DNA of 64,000 nucleotides from JAKACA01 sp052143575 (GTDB taxonomy: Bacteria; Actinomycetota; Acidimicrobiia; Acidimicrobiales; Bog-793), in NCBI GenBank assembly GCA_052143575.1, contig JBKQSP010000125.1:17242-81241 (forward strand), written 5' to 3'. A program made the translations under genes and the position numbers. Positions within the stretch are counted from its first letter, which is position 1. Each line of letters opens with the position of its first letter. Positions 1 through 10,376 of the stretch are shown here, piece by piece. The notes under the pieces were generated by a model, which was given only the letters and a program-made list of their open reading frames with translations, ran no database searches and was not told where the DNA came from.

Positions 1-216
1 GGCCTCATGTCGGCCGGCCTCGTCTCGCTCGGGCGCGCCCGGGCGCGCGGCTGGAGTCCTGAGCGGCTCGGCGTTACCACGGCCTTTCTCGTCGGAACCG
101 TCCTGTTCGCACTCGCGGTCTGGGCGGCGGCAGGCATCGTGGGTGCTCTCATCGTGGGGCTTGCTTCGTGGCTCACGTGGCACGTCGGCGTGGGGCGGCG
201 CGTCCGGCGGCTCTAG
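1..216 (+). CDS. C-terminal part of a small membrane protein, cut by window start
   Basis: The frame is open from base 1 and ends at 216. The first ATG is at base 7, but the frame may continue to the left, so this could be a fragment. The visible 69-71 residues have a basic start (GRARARGW), a hydrophobic stretch of about 40 residues that could make two membrane helices (LGVTTAFLVGTVLFALAVW and AAGIVGALIVGLASWLTW), and a basic tail GRRVRRL, consistent with a small inner-membrane protein with a positive cytoplasmic end. I do not recognise the family and assign no function. No ribosome binding site can be judged because the upstream sequence is missing. Confidence 0.5.
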   Translation, partial: GLMSAGLVSLGRARARGWSPERLGVTTAFLVGTVLFALAVWAAAGIVGALIVGLASWLTWHVGVGRRVRRL

Positions 217-265
217 CACCAGAATCCGATGAAGCGGGGCACGCGGCCCCCAAACCGGAACCGCA

Positions 266-479
266 ATGGCAGTCGTCACCGACGTCGAGGGCACCTCGCA
301 CAACGTGGATGCCGTCGGTCGCTTCCGGATCTACCCTGTGCGGCCGGCGGGGTCGGAAGACCGTCGCGATGCTCGACGAGGTTCGCCGGCTCCGACGGCA
401 TGGCACGGACGACCCGTTCGGGCAACCCTGCCTGCAACTGACTCGGGACAACGGCAAGTGGACGCTCGCCGGAAGCTAA
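266..479 (+). pseudogene. Possible small hypothetical protein broken by a frameshift
   Basis: Two adjoining frames each look protein-like over half of this stretch. From the ATG at 266 the reading is MAVVTDVEGTSHNVDAVGRF then RIYPV. From about base 355 the +1 frame gives KTVAMLDEVRRLRRHGTDD and ends NGKWTLAGS at the stop at 477-479. Joining them near 345-360 makes one acidic/basic small protein of about 70 residues, while each frame alone degenerates into Arg/Pro-rich sequence. This suggests a short gene with a frame change (real or a sequence error). No family is recognised. The alternative is that this 259-base gap between the membrane protein and the monooxygenase holds no gene. Confidence 0.25.
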
Positions 480-1717
480 GCCGGGGTGAGCAGCTTCTCC
501 CTGATCTCATCCGCAAAGCAGGACTCCGGTGCCAGCTCCGGCCCACATGTCATGGCGGCCACAAGCATGAAGAGGTCTGGGTCTAGCGTCATCATGTCCG
601 AGCGACGGCGCCGTTCGGACACTCCGTCAGGCCCGAGCGGGATGTGGGCGTCGGTGAAGACCTGCACGGCGAAGCGCAGCCGCCGCATCCGCTCTGCCCG
701 CTCCTCCACATACGGAGTGAAGGCCTCCCTCGACCAGTCCTCACCACCGAGGAGGGCGTCGCGAATCATGCGGGCGTCGCGCAGGGCGACCGACAAGCCT
801 TCTCCAATGGTGGGGTCGCTGAAGCCGGCGGCGTCACCGCCGAACACGACGCCGTCGGCGACGACGGCATCGGACCAGGAATCGAACATGGGATAGGCAG
901 CGCACGGCCCAGCTGGGTTGGCATCGACGAAACGCCCGCAGTCGGGGATCGCGTCTCCTCGGAAGGCCTCGAGCAGAGTCTTCGCCTTGTCGGCGCCTGC
1001 CAAGCGGGCCTTCTCCTCGATGGAGTACCCGATGTAGAGCCGCGCCTTGTCCTCGCCTTGGGGGAATACGTACAGGATCGCGTTGCCTGAGGTGCCGATG
1101 ACCGAGTCGGTGCTCGGCCAGTCGCGGACGCCGTCCACGAGCATGCCCGCGAGGAAGATGCGCGGGTCCGTCTTCTTGATCTCGATGCCGAGCCGGCGGC
1201 GTGTGGGGGATTCGCGTCCATCGGCGGCGACGACGAGGCGAGGGCGAACCTCGTGCTCGCTGCCGCCGTGCAGGTAGCGGACCTCCGGACTCTCTCCAGG
1301 TGTCACCGTGACCTGCTCGACGCCGCGAAGAGCATGGGCGCCCGCCCGCACGGCGGCGTCGAAGAGGGCCTGGCAGGCCACGGGGTGTCCGATATCGAGG
1401 GCACCCGGGACACCGGGCACCAGGTCTGCGAGAGGCAAGGCGCCTGTCTCCGCCTCCGCCCGGGAGTAGGCCTCGTCGTAGCCGACGAAACGCGAGATGA
1501 CGTTCCCCCCGGCCTCGATGAGGTCGTCGTGCAGGCCGAGCTGCATGGCCTCAGCGACCCCCCAGGGGTGCATGTACTCGCCCCGCACGTGGTCGACGAA
1601 CTGCTCCGTCCGCTCGAGGACGAGGACCGGGACCCCGGCGGTCGCCAGCGCGGCAGCGAGCGCGCTACCGGCGATGCCGGATCCGATGATCGTGACTGCC
1701 GGCTGATCCGTCGTCAT
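476..1717 (-). CDS. FAD-dependent monooxygenase (PHBH-type fold)
   Basis: This 413-residue flavoprotein has the three group A flavin monooxygenase/geranylgeranyl-reductase-like signatures: an N-terminal dinucleotide fold IIGSGIAGSALAAALA near residue 10, the DG motif AADGRESPTRRR near residue 165, and the second FAD motif GGDAAGFSDPTIGEGLS near residue 290. Members hydroxylate or reduce an aromatic or polyketide-like substrate with NAD(P)H and O2 in the cytoplasm; the substrate here is unknown. Length is normal and the fold looks complete. The ATG at 1715-1717 overlaps the stop of the upstream NTF2-like gene by four bases (ATGA), so the two are translationally coupled, a pairing typical of small secondary-metabolite tailoring units. 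Confidence 0.85.
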   Translation of the reverse strand: MTTDQPAVTIIGSGIAGSALAAALATAGVPVLVLERTEQFVDHVRGEYMHPWGVAEAMQLGLHDDLIEAGGNVISRFVGYDEAYSRAEAETGALPLADLVPGVPGALDIGHPVACQALFDAAVRAGAHALRGVEQVTVTPGESPEVRYLHGGSEHEVRPRLVVAADGRESPTRRRLGIEIKKTDPRIFLAGMLVDGVRDWPSTDSVIGTSGNAILYVFPQGEDKARLYIGYSIEEKARLAGADKAKTLLEAFRGDAIPDCGRFVDANPAGPCAAYPMFDSWSDAVVADGVVFGGDAAGFSDPTIGEGLSVALRDARMIRDALLGGEDWSREAFTPYVEERAERMRRLRFAVQVFTDAHIPLGPDGVSERRRRSDMMTLDPDLFMLVAAMTCGPELAPESCFADEIREKLLTPA

Positions 1718-2085
1718 GATGGGTCCAGGGTTGGGAAAGGCCCGAAGAAGCCGACGATCTGCTCAATCCGCCCGTCCTCTGCCAGGCGCCCGTAGTCCAT
1801 GCCTTCGAGTACCACAGATCCGTCAGGACCGTGCATGACCCATGCGAAGCGCAGGTGGCCGTCGTGCTCGTCGGCAGCCGTCACCAGGTCGATCGTGTGG
1901 CCGGGCATGGCGACCTGAAAGGCGCCGATGTGGGCGACAAGGGCCTCTCTGCCTTCGACGATGGCCGTCGGGTCGCAGTACCTGCCATGGTCGACCCAGG
2001 CCGACTCCAGCAATTGGCGCCGGGCGGCCTCGTCAGGCTCGTTCCAGGCCGAGCCGTAGGCGGTTACAACAGCTCCGACATCCAT
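1714..2085 (-). CDS. NTF2/SnoaL-like polyketide-cyclase-fold protein
   Basis: This is a 123-residue alpha+beta cone protein of the NTF2/SnoaL superfamily: an early helix with YGSAWNEPDEAARRQLLESAW, then WVDHGRYCDPTAIVEGREAL and a C-terminal sheet ending GFFGPFPTL. Such proteins are small cyclases, isomerases or ligand-binding domains, and the reaction cannot be read from sequence. The start was set at the ATG at 2085 because GGGGGGAGGAAAC precedes it, an ideal ribosome binding site; the longer reading to 2130 adds Pro/Arg-rich non-homologous sequence. It is first in a two-gene unit with the FAD monooxygenase, which it overlaps by four bases, so it probably acts on the same substrate. Confidence 0.75.
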   Translation of the reverse strand: MDVGAVVTAYGSAWNEPDEAARRQLLESAWVDHGRYCDPTAIVEGREALVAHIGAFQVAMPGHTIDLVTAADEHDGHLRFAWVMHGPDGSVVLEGMDYGRLAEDGRIEQIVGFFGPFPTLDPS

Positions 2086-2247
2086 GTTTCCTCCCCCCCC
2101 TGGCGGACGTCGCCAGAGTAGTGGCGGCATGGGCGGCGCACTCAGGTCGCGGTTTCGCCTGGGCGGTCACGGACGGGGTGCGAGAAGTTGAGGAGCGCGG
2201 CGACGGAGTTGTGCCGGCGCCGCCGGGAGCGACCGGCGCCGGCGGGG

Positions 2248-4635
<2,388 letters not shown>

Positions 4636-4834
4636 CGTGTCTCCATCTGTTAGGCGGGGCCGCCCTCGCGGTCTCCGTCGGCGTCACTCGGCTCGACGTG
4701 GCGCGCGACGAGGGGTAGAGCCAAGACATCCACGGTGATTCGGCCCGTGGAGCCTCCCGGCCCCGGCCGGGCGGAGCGCCCAGCCGGGCGGTCACACCAA
4801 CCGGTCAAGCCCGTCGCCGTGGCGGCAGGTCGGC

Positions 4835-5191
4835 TCACGGGTCCTGAAGCAACCCGAGGACGTTGCCATCGGGATCCGTGACGGTTGCCACGCGGCGGCC
4901 GCCACCCACGTCGCGCACGGGCTCCTTCACGGTGGCACCGGCAGCGGTCACCTCGGCCAGCTTCGCCTCGATGTCGGGCACGTGCCAGTAGGTCACCGGC
5001 GAGGTCATGCCCTGCGGTCCACCGCCCGGCAGCAGCCCGATGTGCTGGCCGGCGGTGTCGAAGCCGACGTAGTAGGACCCGTCGGCCTGTGGCGCCAGGC
5101 CGAGCAGGGCGGAGTAGACGGCCTTGGCCGTCGCCAGGTCGGACACGGGGATCAGCACAGTCTTGATTCCCTCGGTGGAAGAGTCGCTCAT
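4835..5191 (-). CDS. VOC (glyoxalase/bleomycin-resistance fold) protein
   Basis: This 118-residue single-domain vicinal-oxygen-chelate protein starts IKTVLIPVSDLATAKAVYSAL and has the typical second half VTYWHVPDIEAKLAEVTAAG followed by the strand end VTDPDGNVLGLLQDP. These proteins dimerise and either bind a metal for lyase/dioxygenase chemistry or sequester a drug; the substrate is not evident. The ATG at 5191 is chosen because AGGAG sits six bases upstream; an in-frame GTG two codons earlier overlaps that ribosome binding site. It is followed by about 200 bases with no recognised gene (4636-4834) before the UvrA-like gene. Confidence 0.8.
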   Translation of the reverse strand: MSDSSTEGIKTVLIPVSDLATAKAVYSALLGLAPQADGSYYVGFDTAGQHIGLLPGGGPQGMTSPVTYWHVPDIEAKLAEVTAAGATVKEPVRDVGGGRRVATVTDPDGNVLGLLQDP

Positions 5192-5416
5192 GGTCACTCC
5201 TGAAGTCGGGGGTCACATCGACCCGGTGTGTCTCGTCGGGCTTAAAGACGAGCGGGCCGCCCGAAAATCGACAGCCCGATCGCACTGGATTTCCAATCGC
5301 CGTTCGCCGTCGGGCTCCTCCGCCACCCACCCCAGTAGGGAACTGACGTCCGACACTAACTGCGGACGTCGGCCGTGGTCCTCGCGGAGCCGCCATGGAG
5401 CGACCGTTGCACCGCC

Positions 5417-6241
5417 TCAGGCGGTAGCGGTCCTCACTGCCGTGACCACCACGGCGGCGTAGTGCATCGTGAAGCTGCCCCCCGCCGCGTCGAGAGCGGC
5501 CCCGACGCCCGCCAGCAGCGCCTCGAGCTGTGCCGCCGGGAGCCCGGTGTGCCCGCCAAAGGTAGGAAGCTGGTCCAGCCACTCGTCTCGGCTGTAAGGG
5601 CGTTCCCAGTCGAATCGCCACTGCTCCGGGTCGCTGAACACGCCCGTCTCCCGGATACCGTTGGCCGCCCTCGTGCACAGCAAGGCGTACGGTTCCGAGG
5701 CCGGCGTTGCCCAGGGATTGAACGGCAAGTCCGGCATCACGAGGCGATAGACGGCGGCGAAGGCTTCCGCCGTCTCGGGCGGCGCCTGCCCGGCGTTCCA
5801 GAACACGGCGAGCCGGCCAGCGGGTCGCAGCGCCTCGGCCGCCTTCGCCGCTCCCGCTACGGGGTCCACCCAGTGCCAGGTCTGCCCAGCGACGACCGCG
5901 TCGAAGGTTCGGCCGGCGGGATCCCAGGCTTCGAATGCCGCCACCTCGACGTCGAAACCGTTGCGTCGCGCCACCGCGGCCATCCGAGCGTCGACGTCGA
6001 CCCCGAGCACCCGGCAGCCAATCGCTTGGAACTGACGGGCGGCGATACCAGTGCCGATGCCGACGTCGAGGACATCCGGCCCGGGGCTGGAGGCCACGAT
6101 CCGCTCCACCATCGCCTCGGGATAGCTGGGCCGGGCGCGGTCGTAGCGTTCGGCCTCGGCGCCGAAGGATTCCGCCACCTGGCGGTGCTCATGAGGCGCC
6201 GGCTCGGGAACTTGCCCTCGCTCCGGCGGTATAGTGGGCAC
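5417..6241 (-). CDS. Class I SAM-dependent methyltransferase
   Basis: This is a 274-residue methyltransferase. The SAM-binding loop VLDVGIGTGIAARQF is near residue 58, followed by the acidic ribose contact GVDVDARMAAV and the post-II region FDAVVAGQTWHWVDP, as in Methyltransf_11 small-molecule methyltransferases. The N-terminal element HEHRQVAESFGAEAERYDR is typical of the actinobacterial subfamily. The start is placed at the GTG at 6241, which puts about 20 residues before that element; a GTG at 6178 is the alternative. The 6241 start codon lies in the centre of a palindrome shared with the divergent TetR gene, so the regulator would directly block this gene. The methyl acceptor is unknown. 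Confidence 0.8.
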   Translation of the reverse strand: MPTIPPERGQVPEPAPHEHRQVAESFGAEAERYDRARPSYPEAMVERIVASSPGPDVLDVGIGTGIAARQFQAIGCRVLGVDVDARMAAVARRNGFDVEVAAFEAWDPAGRTFDAVVAGQTWHWVDPVAGAAKAAEALRPAGRLAVFWNAGQAPPETAEAFAAVYRLVMPDLPFNPWATPASEPYALLCTRAANGIRETGVFSDPEQWRFDWERPYSRDEWLDQLPTFGGHTGLPAAQLEALLAGVGAALDAAGGSFTMHYAAVVVTAVRTATA

Positions 6242-6270
6242 ATGCCCACTATAAATGGGCGTGCGCCCAC
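6230..6270. promoter_or_regulatory. Tandem palindromic operator between methyltransferase and TetR genes
   Basis: Two inverted repeats lie side by side. The first has perfect 11-bp arms TATAGTGGGCA (6230-6240) and TGCCCACTATA (6243-6253) around a 2-bp centre. The second has arms TGGGCG (6256-6261) and CGCCCA (6264-6269), also around 2 bp. Their centres are 21 bp apart, two helical turns. Both share the core TGGGCR-N2-YGCCCA, so they are likely binding sites of the adjacent TetR-family repressor. Each arm of the first site also contains TATAGT, a -10-like hexamer, in both directions. Confidence 0.7.
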
Positions 6271-6312
6271 TCGTCAATCGAGAAGGGCCGAGCGAGAGAA
6301 AGGGGGTGGAGG

Positions 6313-6912
6313 GTGCCGACGGGGGTGGCCATCCGCGACGCCCGCGAGCAGCTCTTCGACGCCGCCGAGCGCGTCCTTGTCCGTGACGGGCCGAGCGCGC
6401 TGACAACCCGGGCCATCACCACGGAGGCAGGCTGTGCCAAGGGCGTCCTGCACCGGCATTTCACCGACCTCGACGCCTTCCTTGCCGAGCTCGTGAGGGA
6501 CCGCATCGCCCGGATCGACAAGCAGGCCGCAGCCCTCAGCGACTCGGCAGGCACGGGCAGCGTCGCCGGCAACCTCACCGCAGCACTGATGACGGTCTTC
6601 GGGTCAGTCGCCCTCGTGATCATCGGCCTCGTCATCTCCCGGGACGACCTGCGCGCCCGGCTGCGCCAGGCCACGCCGACCGGTGTCCCAGTCCTGACAG
6701 AAGCGGCGGCGATGATCGCCGCCTACCTCAGCGCCGAGCGGGAGCAGGGCCGCATCTCGGCCGACGCCGACCTCGACGCGCTCGCCCCGCTGCTGATCGG
6801 CGCCGCCCACTTGCTGTTCGCCGACCGCAAGGGCATCCCGCCAGAGGCTGCCGCCGTGCGCAAGGTCGTCACCACGGCCATCGCCGGAGTCGTGCGAGAC
6901 CCGCCGGTGTGA
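6313..6912 (+). CDS. TetR-family transcriptional repressor
   Basis: This 199-residue regulator carries an N-terminal TetR helix-turn-helix: AREQLFDAAERVLVRDG, then ALTTRAITTEAGCAKGVLHR and HFTDLDAFLAELV, the usual first 60 residues of the family. The C-terminal helical ligand domain is variable and gives no ligand. The GTG at 6313 follows a purine-rich AGGGGGTGGAGG; a GTG at 6325 is also possible. It is divergent from the methyltransferase gene with two operator-like palindromes between them, so it most likely represses both itself and the methyltransferase. Confidence 0.85.
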   Translation: MPTGVAIRDAREQLFDAAERVLVRDGPSALTTRAITTEAGCAKGVLHRHFTDLDAFLAELVRDRIARIDKQAAALSDSAGTGSVAGNLTAALMTVFGSVALVIIGLVISRDDLRARLRQATPTGVPVLTEAAAMIAAYLSAEREQGRISADADLDALAPLLIGAAHLLFADRKGIPPEAAAVRKVVTTAIAGVVRDPPV

Positions 6913-6978
6913 ACGACATCACGTACGGAGGCGGCCCTGGCGACGGCGACGGCGGGAACCCGCCAGGTGAGCGACACA

Positions 6979-7635
6979 CTAGGTGTTGCGCGGCAACTGG
7001 CTGCGTCCCCGTTGCCGCTTGCGGCTCACCGCCCGATGGCGGCGGCGGACCTCGTCGATGATGTCGCCGTAGTCACCGGACACGTCGCTCGGCACCCGCC
7101 AGACGTCGACGGTGCCGAGGAGGCCGAGGGCGCGGATGTGGACGGTCGGCGCATCCCGCCCGGCGACGTCACGCCCCCAGTCACGGCGATGACCGAAGAT
7201 CGTGAGACCGCCGACGTCGACGTCGATCCCCTCTGGGACGTAGACGTCGACGTTGCCGAGAACGGCAAGCACGGAGAGCGACGTTCGGGGCTTTTCGATC
7301 GAGGCTTCGCGCAGATCCAGGTCGATGTCGGCGAAGACGCTGATCGCTGTCGTCCGTCGGCGCAACCGAATGCGACCCCGGCGGACGACGTGACCGAAGA
7401 TCGCCATCGTGACCCGGGTTGGCTTGCGGTGCGAGGTCGGCGGCCCGAGCGTGGAAAGGGCAGGCAGATCCCGTTGCACGGTGGTGAGATCACTGATCAC
7501 CTGGGCTCGAAGGGCCAGTCCGGCGCGCTCTGAGAACTCCTCGAGCGTGAGGCGTCCGTCGAGGAGATGGTCCCGCAAGGAGACCACCGCCTGTTCCCGT
7601 TCGGCCTCCGAGACGCGATAGGAGCTCTCGTCCAT
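6979..7635 (-). CDS. DUF1707 and LiaF-like cell-envelope stress domain protein
   Basis: This is a 218-residue protein. Residues 5-60 (YRVSEAEREQAVVSLRDHL then LLDGRLTLEEFSERAGLAL) form a DUF1707/SHOCT-like domain found at the start of many actinobacterial envelope proteins. The rest (IFGHVVRRGRIRLRRRTTAIS, VFADIDLDLREASI, VLAVLGNVDVYVPEGIDVDV, IFGHRRDW) is a right-handed beta structure like the C-terminal domain of LiaF/DUF2154, often with the repeated phrase for 'weak/strong envelope-stress sensor'. No membrane segment is visible, so it is probably cytoplasmic. The ATG at 7635 is used because the upstream extension lacks family features. Function is unproven. Confidence 0.75.
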   Translation of the reverse strand: MDESSYRVSEAEREQAVVSLRDHLLDGRLTLEEFSERAGLALRAQVISDLTTVQRDLPALSTLGPPTSHRKPTRVTMAIFGHVVRRGRIRLRRRTTAISVFADIDLDLREASIEKPRTSLSVLAVLGNVDVYVPEGIDVDVGGLTIFGHRRDWGRDVAGRDAPTVHIRALGLLGTVDVWRVPSDVSGDYGDIIDEVRRRHRAVSRKRQRGRSQLPRNT

Positions 7636-7720
7636 TGCTGCCAGATTAGGGACTACGCGCCGGTCCGGCGAGGTCGGAGGTGCCGAGCCGAGAAGCGCTT
7701 TCGGGTGCTCAGATGAGGGG

Positions 7721-8266
7721 ATGGACAGCACTGAGGCCGCCGAGCCAAGCGGCGACACGAGGAGCGACCGCTGGTTCATCCGTCTCGCACGACTCGTCGT
7801 GCCCGAGGAGAACCCCGCCGGCGTCGTCTACGGGACGATCGTCGCAGGTGCCCTCTTGGCCGCCGAGGCACCTCGGCACGAGACGCTGCCGTCGACGGCC
7901 GGCGCCGTCGTCGTGTCGCTCGCCCTCTACTGGATCGCCCACACGTACGCGCACAACGCCGGAGATCGCGCCCAGACCGGGTCCCCGTGGACCGTGTCGA
8001 GGCTCCTCAAGTCGGCGGGCCACGAGTTCAACATCATCAAGGGAGCACTCGTGCCCCTCCTCGTGCTCTTGATGGCCTGGGCGATTGGTGCCGGCACGTC
8101 GACCGCCGTGCGGTGCGCCCTCGTGAGCTCGGTCGTGATGCTCTTTCTCGTCGAGCTGACGGCCGCCCTGCGATCGAGTCGCCGGCCGGCGTCGGTGGTT
8201 CTCGGTGTCCTCGTCAGTGTCCTGCTCGGCCTCGGTGTGCTGACCGTGAACGTCCTGTTGCACTGA
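7721..8266 (+). CDS. Small integral membrane protein, family not recognised
   Basis: This 181-residue protein has about four hydrophobic segments: VVYGTIVAGALLAAEA (near 35), AGAVVVSLALYWIAHTYAH (near 62), IIKGALVPLLVLLMAWAIGAG (near 105) and the pair around VSSVVMLFLVELTAAL and VVLGVLVSVLLGLGVLTVNVLL. Between them are charged loops with HTYAHNAGDR. The ATG at 7721 is preceded by GAGGGG. I do not recognise the family; a membrane enzyme or stress protein is possible because of the intramembrane WIAHTYAHN, but no catalytic pattern is clear. It is divergent from the DUF1707/LiaF-like gene across 85 bases. Confidence 0.7.
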   Translation: MDSTEAAEPSGDTRSDRWFIRLARLVVPEENPAGVVYGTIVAGALLAAEAPRHETLPSTAGAVVVSLALYWIAHTYAHNAGDRAQTGSPWTVSRLLKSAGHEFNIIKGALVPLLVLLMAWAIGAGTSTAVRCALVSSVVMLFLVELTAALRSSRRPASVVLGVLVSVLLGLGVLTVNVLLH

Positions 8267-8308
8267 GGCGAGGGCAAGCTCGCTCGACCCGTGAATCGGC
8301 ACTCGGCG

Positions 8309-8353
8309 CCAGAATCAGTGCGGCCAGAATCAGTGCGGCCAGAATCAGTGCGG
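8309..8353. repeat. Three perfect 15-bp tandem repeats
   Basis: The unit CCAGAATCAGTGCGG occurs three times head to tail at 8309-8323, 8324-8338 and 8339-8353. It lies in the 106-base gap between the membrane protein gene and the GTG of the DinB/pentapeptide gene, 20 bases before that start. Being a multiple of three it also reads PESVR in one frame, but that frame lacks coding character. It may be a slippage-prone minisatellite or a repeated protein-binding site in the leader. Confidence 0.85.
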
Positions 8354-8372
8354 TTCGTGCAAGGCTGGTCGC

Positions 8373-9149
8373 GTGGCCGAATTCACGAGCGAGAATCTGA
8401 TCGGCTCGCTGTTCGAGGACGTTTACCTGACAAGCGCTCGGTTCCGCAACGTCGATCTCAGCAACGCCCGCTTCGACTCGGTCGATCTGACGGGGGTCGT
8501 GATCCGTGGCGCAGCCCTCGTGAACGTGGACCTGAGTGGCGAGATCGAGAACCTGCGCGTCAACGGCGTCGACGTCGTACCGCTCGTGGAGGCGGAGCTC
8601 AACCGTCGCTACCCGGACCGCGCCAAGATGCGGCCGGCCGATGCCGATGGGTTCCGCGAAGCGTGGGACGTCCTCGAGCGGCTGTGGCGGGGGAGCGTCG
8701 AGCGAGCACAACGGATGTCCCCGGCGTCGCTCCACGAGCGGGTGGAGGGAGAGTGGTCCTTTATCGAGACGCTGCGCCATCTCGTCTTCGCCACCGATGC
8801 CTGGGTGAAGCGTGCAATCCTGGGGGAGCCGTCACCCTGGGATGCGCTCGACCTTTCCCACGACGAGATGCCCGACGAGCCCGGCGTACCGCGCGACCGC
8901 GGTGCGCGGCCGTCGCTGGACGACGTGCTCGCCCTGCGCGCCGACCGCATGGCCACCGTAGGCGCCGTGATCACTGACCTCACCGACGAGAAGCTGGCCG
9001 GCGTCACCGAACCCGTTACGGAGCCGGGCTACCCCGAGCCGGAGAGCTTCGCCGTGCGCAGATGCCTCGAGGTGATCCTCAACGAGGAGTGGGAGCACCG
9101 TTTGTACGCCGAACGGGACTTGGACGTGCTGGAGTCCCGCTCGTCCTGA
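8373..9149 (+). CDS. Pentapeptide-repeat plus DinB-fold protein
   Basis: This 258-residue two-domain protein has, at residues 5-75, pentapeptide repeats with central Leu/Phe (SARFRNVDLSNARFDSVDL, GAALVNVDLSG), which build a small right-handed beta helix. Residues 95-258 form a four-helix DinB/MDMPI bundle: FREAWDVLERLWRGSVERA, EGEWSFIETLRHLVFATDAW, and a late EEWEHRLYAERDL whose His could, with H in LRHLVFA, hold a metal. DinB-fold enzymes include mycothiol-dependent and metal-dependent transferases, so a thiol-transfer role is possible. The start is the GTG at 8373; only a weak AAGG precedes it. The combination of the two domains recurs in actinobacteria, but no activity can be assigned. Confidence 0.75.
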   Translation: MAEFTSENLIGSLFEDVYLTSARFRNVDLSNARFDSVDLTGVVIRGAALVNVDLSGEIENLRVNGVDVVPLVEAELNRRYPDRAKMRPADADGFREAWDVLERLWRGSVERAQRMSPASLHERVEGEWSFIETLRHLVFATDAWVKRAILGEPSPWDALDLSHDEMPDEPGVPRDRGARPSLDDVLALRADRMATVGAVITDLTDEKLAGVTEPVTEPGYPEPESFAVRRCLEVILNEEWEHRLYAERDLDVLESRSS

Positions 9150-9196
9150 CCGGCGGGGGACCGCGAGGCGTCGTTCGCCCGGTGTCACGGTCGCCG

Positions 9197-10222
9197 CTAC
9201 GACCGTCCCGCAACGAGCGGGCGACCTGTCGGCTCGTTCCAGTCGATGAGCGGACCGGCTGGGACGATGCGGGAGGGATTGAGATGACCGTGGGTGACGT
9301 AGTAATGGCGCTTGATCTGATCGAACCTCGTTGTCGAGGAGAAGGCCGGGTTCCGGTAGAGGTCTCGGGCGTAGTCCCAGAGCGCCGGGTAGTCGACGAC
9401 TCGGCGCAGGTTGACCTTGAAGTGCGAGTAGTAGACGGCGTCGAAGCGGGCAAGCGTGACCCACAGGCGGACGTCGCTCTCGGTGATCTCGTCACCGAAC
9501 AGGTATCGCTGACCGGCGAGACGCTCCTCGATCTGATCGAGCGTCGCGAAGACACGCTCCACGTTGCGCTCGTATTGCTGCTGTGAGCCTGCGAAGCCGG
9601 TGCGGTACACGCCGTCGTTGACGGTTTCGTAGATGGTCTCGTTGACGGCGTCGATCTCGGGGCGAAGCGCAGGCGGGTAGAGCTCGAGCGGCGACGCCGC
9701 CCACGCCGTGAACTGCGAGCCGAGGTCCAGGCTGATGTCGGGGAAGTTGTTGCTCACGATCCGAGAGGTCGACTTGTCCCACAGCACCGGGACCGAGACG
9801 TGGCCGTCGTAGTCCGGATCGGTCGCCAGGTATGCCTCTTTCAAGAAGCGGAAGCCGTTCACCGGATCCGGCCCGCACCCGGCGACCTCACGAAACGCCC
9901 AGCCGCGCCCGTCACGGATCGGGTCGACGGCAGAGAGCGAAACGACCTCCTCGATCCCGACGAGCGCCCGCACGATGGCGCTGCGGTGGGCCCACGGGCA
10001 GGCCCAGGAGATGTAGAGGTGGTAGCGCCCCGGCTCGGCCGGGTAGCCGCTCGACCCGTCAGCGGTGATCCGACCCTGAAAGCGGTACTTCGGCCGCTGG
10101 AAGGCGGCAGGGTCAGCCGGCGAGGGCGACCACGCCGCGGAGGGCGACAGCTTCGGCGTGGGTGGCGCATAGTCGCCGAACGTCTCGAAGTCGACAGGGT
10201 CGGCCAGGTTGGTGACGGTCAC
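9197..10222 (-). CDS. Glutathionyl-hydroquinone reductase family protein (YqjG/ECM4-like)
   Basis: This is a 341-residue xi-class GST homologue. The thioredoxin-fold start GRYHLYISWACPWAHRSAI contains the catalytic Cys of the CPWAHR motif near residue 63. The all-helical C-terminal domain carries YLFGDEITESDVRLWVTLARFDAVYYSHFK and the closing HLNPSRIVP, all hallmarks of enzymes that reduce glutathionyl-hydroquinones. The GTG at 10222 is chosen because GGAGG lies seven bases upstream; the longer frame is Arg/Pro-rich. Actinobacteria generally use mycothiol rather than glutathione, so the physiological thiol may be mycothiol or ergothioneine. It is convergent with the DinB protein gene, 47 bases away. 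Confidence 0.85.
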   Translation of the reverse strand: MTVTNLADPVDFETFGDYAPPTPKLSPSAAWSPSPADPAAFQRPKYRFQGRITADGSSGYPAEPGRYHLYISWACPWAHRSAIVRALVGIEEVVSLSAVDPIRDGRGWAFREVAGCGPDPVNGFRFLKEAYLATDPDYDGHVSVPVLWDKSTSRIVSNNFPDISLDLGSQFTAWAASPLELYPPALRPEIDAVNETIYETVNDGVYRTGFAGSQQQYERNVERVFATLDQIEERLAGQRYLFGDEITESDVRLWVTLARFDAVYYSHFKVNLRRVVDYPALWDYARDLYRNPAFSSTTRFDQIKRHYYVTHGHLNPSRIVPAGPLIDWNEPTGRPLVAGRS

Positions 10223-10376
10223 GTTGGTGCCTCCATGGGATGTGCTCTGCACAGAATGCCAGAGCACGGCGAGCCTCAGTGCGGGTCCGGCGGCCCGCCG
10301 GCTGGAGCGTGACCCGACTGCCTGACAGCTCGAAGTGGCGGCACGCCTGCGACCGCCTCCTTGTAGCCTGCAGCCA

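Noticed and set aside
5192..5416. Hidden gene between the VOC protein and methyltransferase
   Set aside because: 225 bases without a plausible frame, ribosome binding site or hairpin; treated as intergenic.
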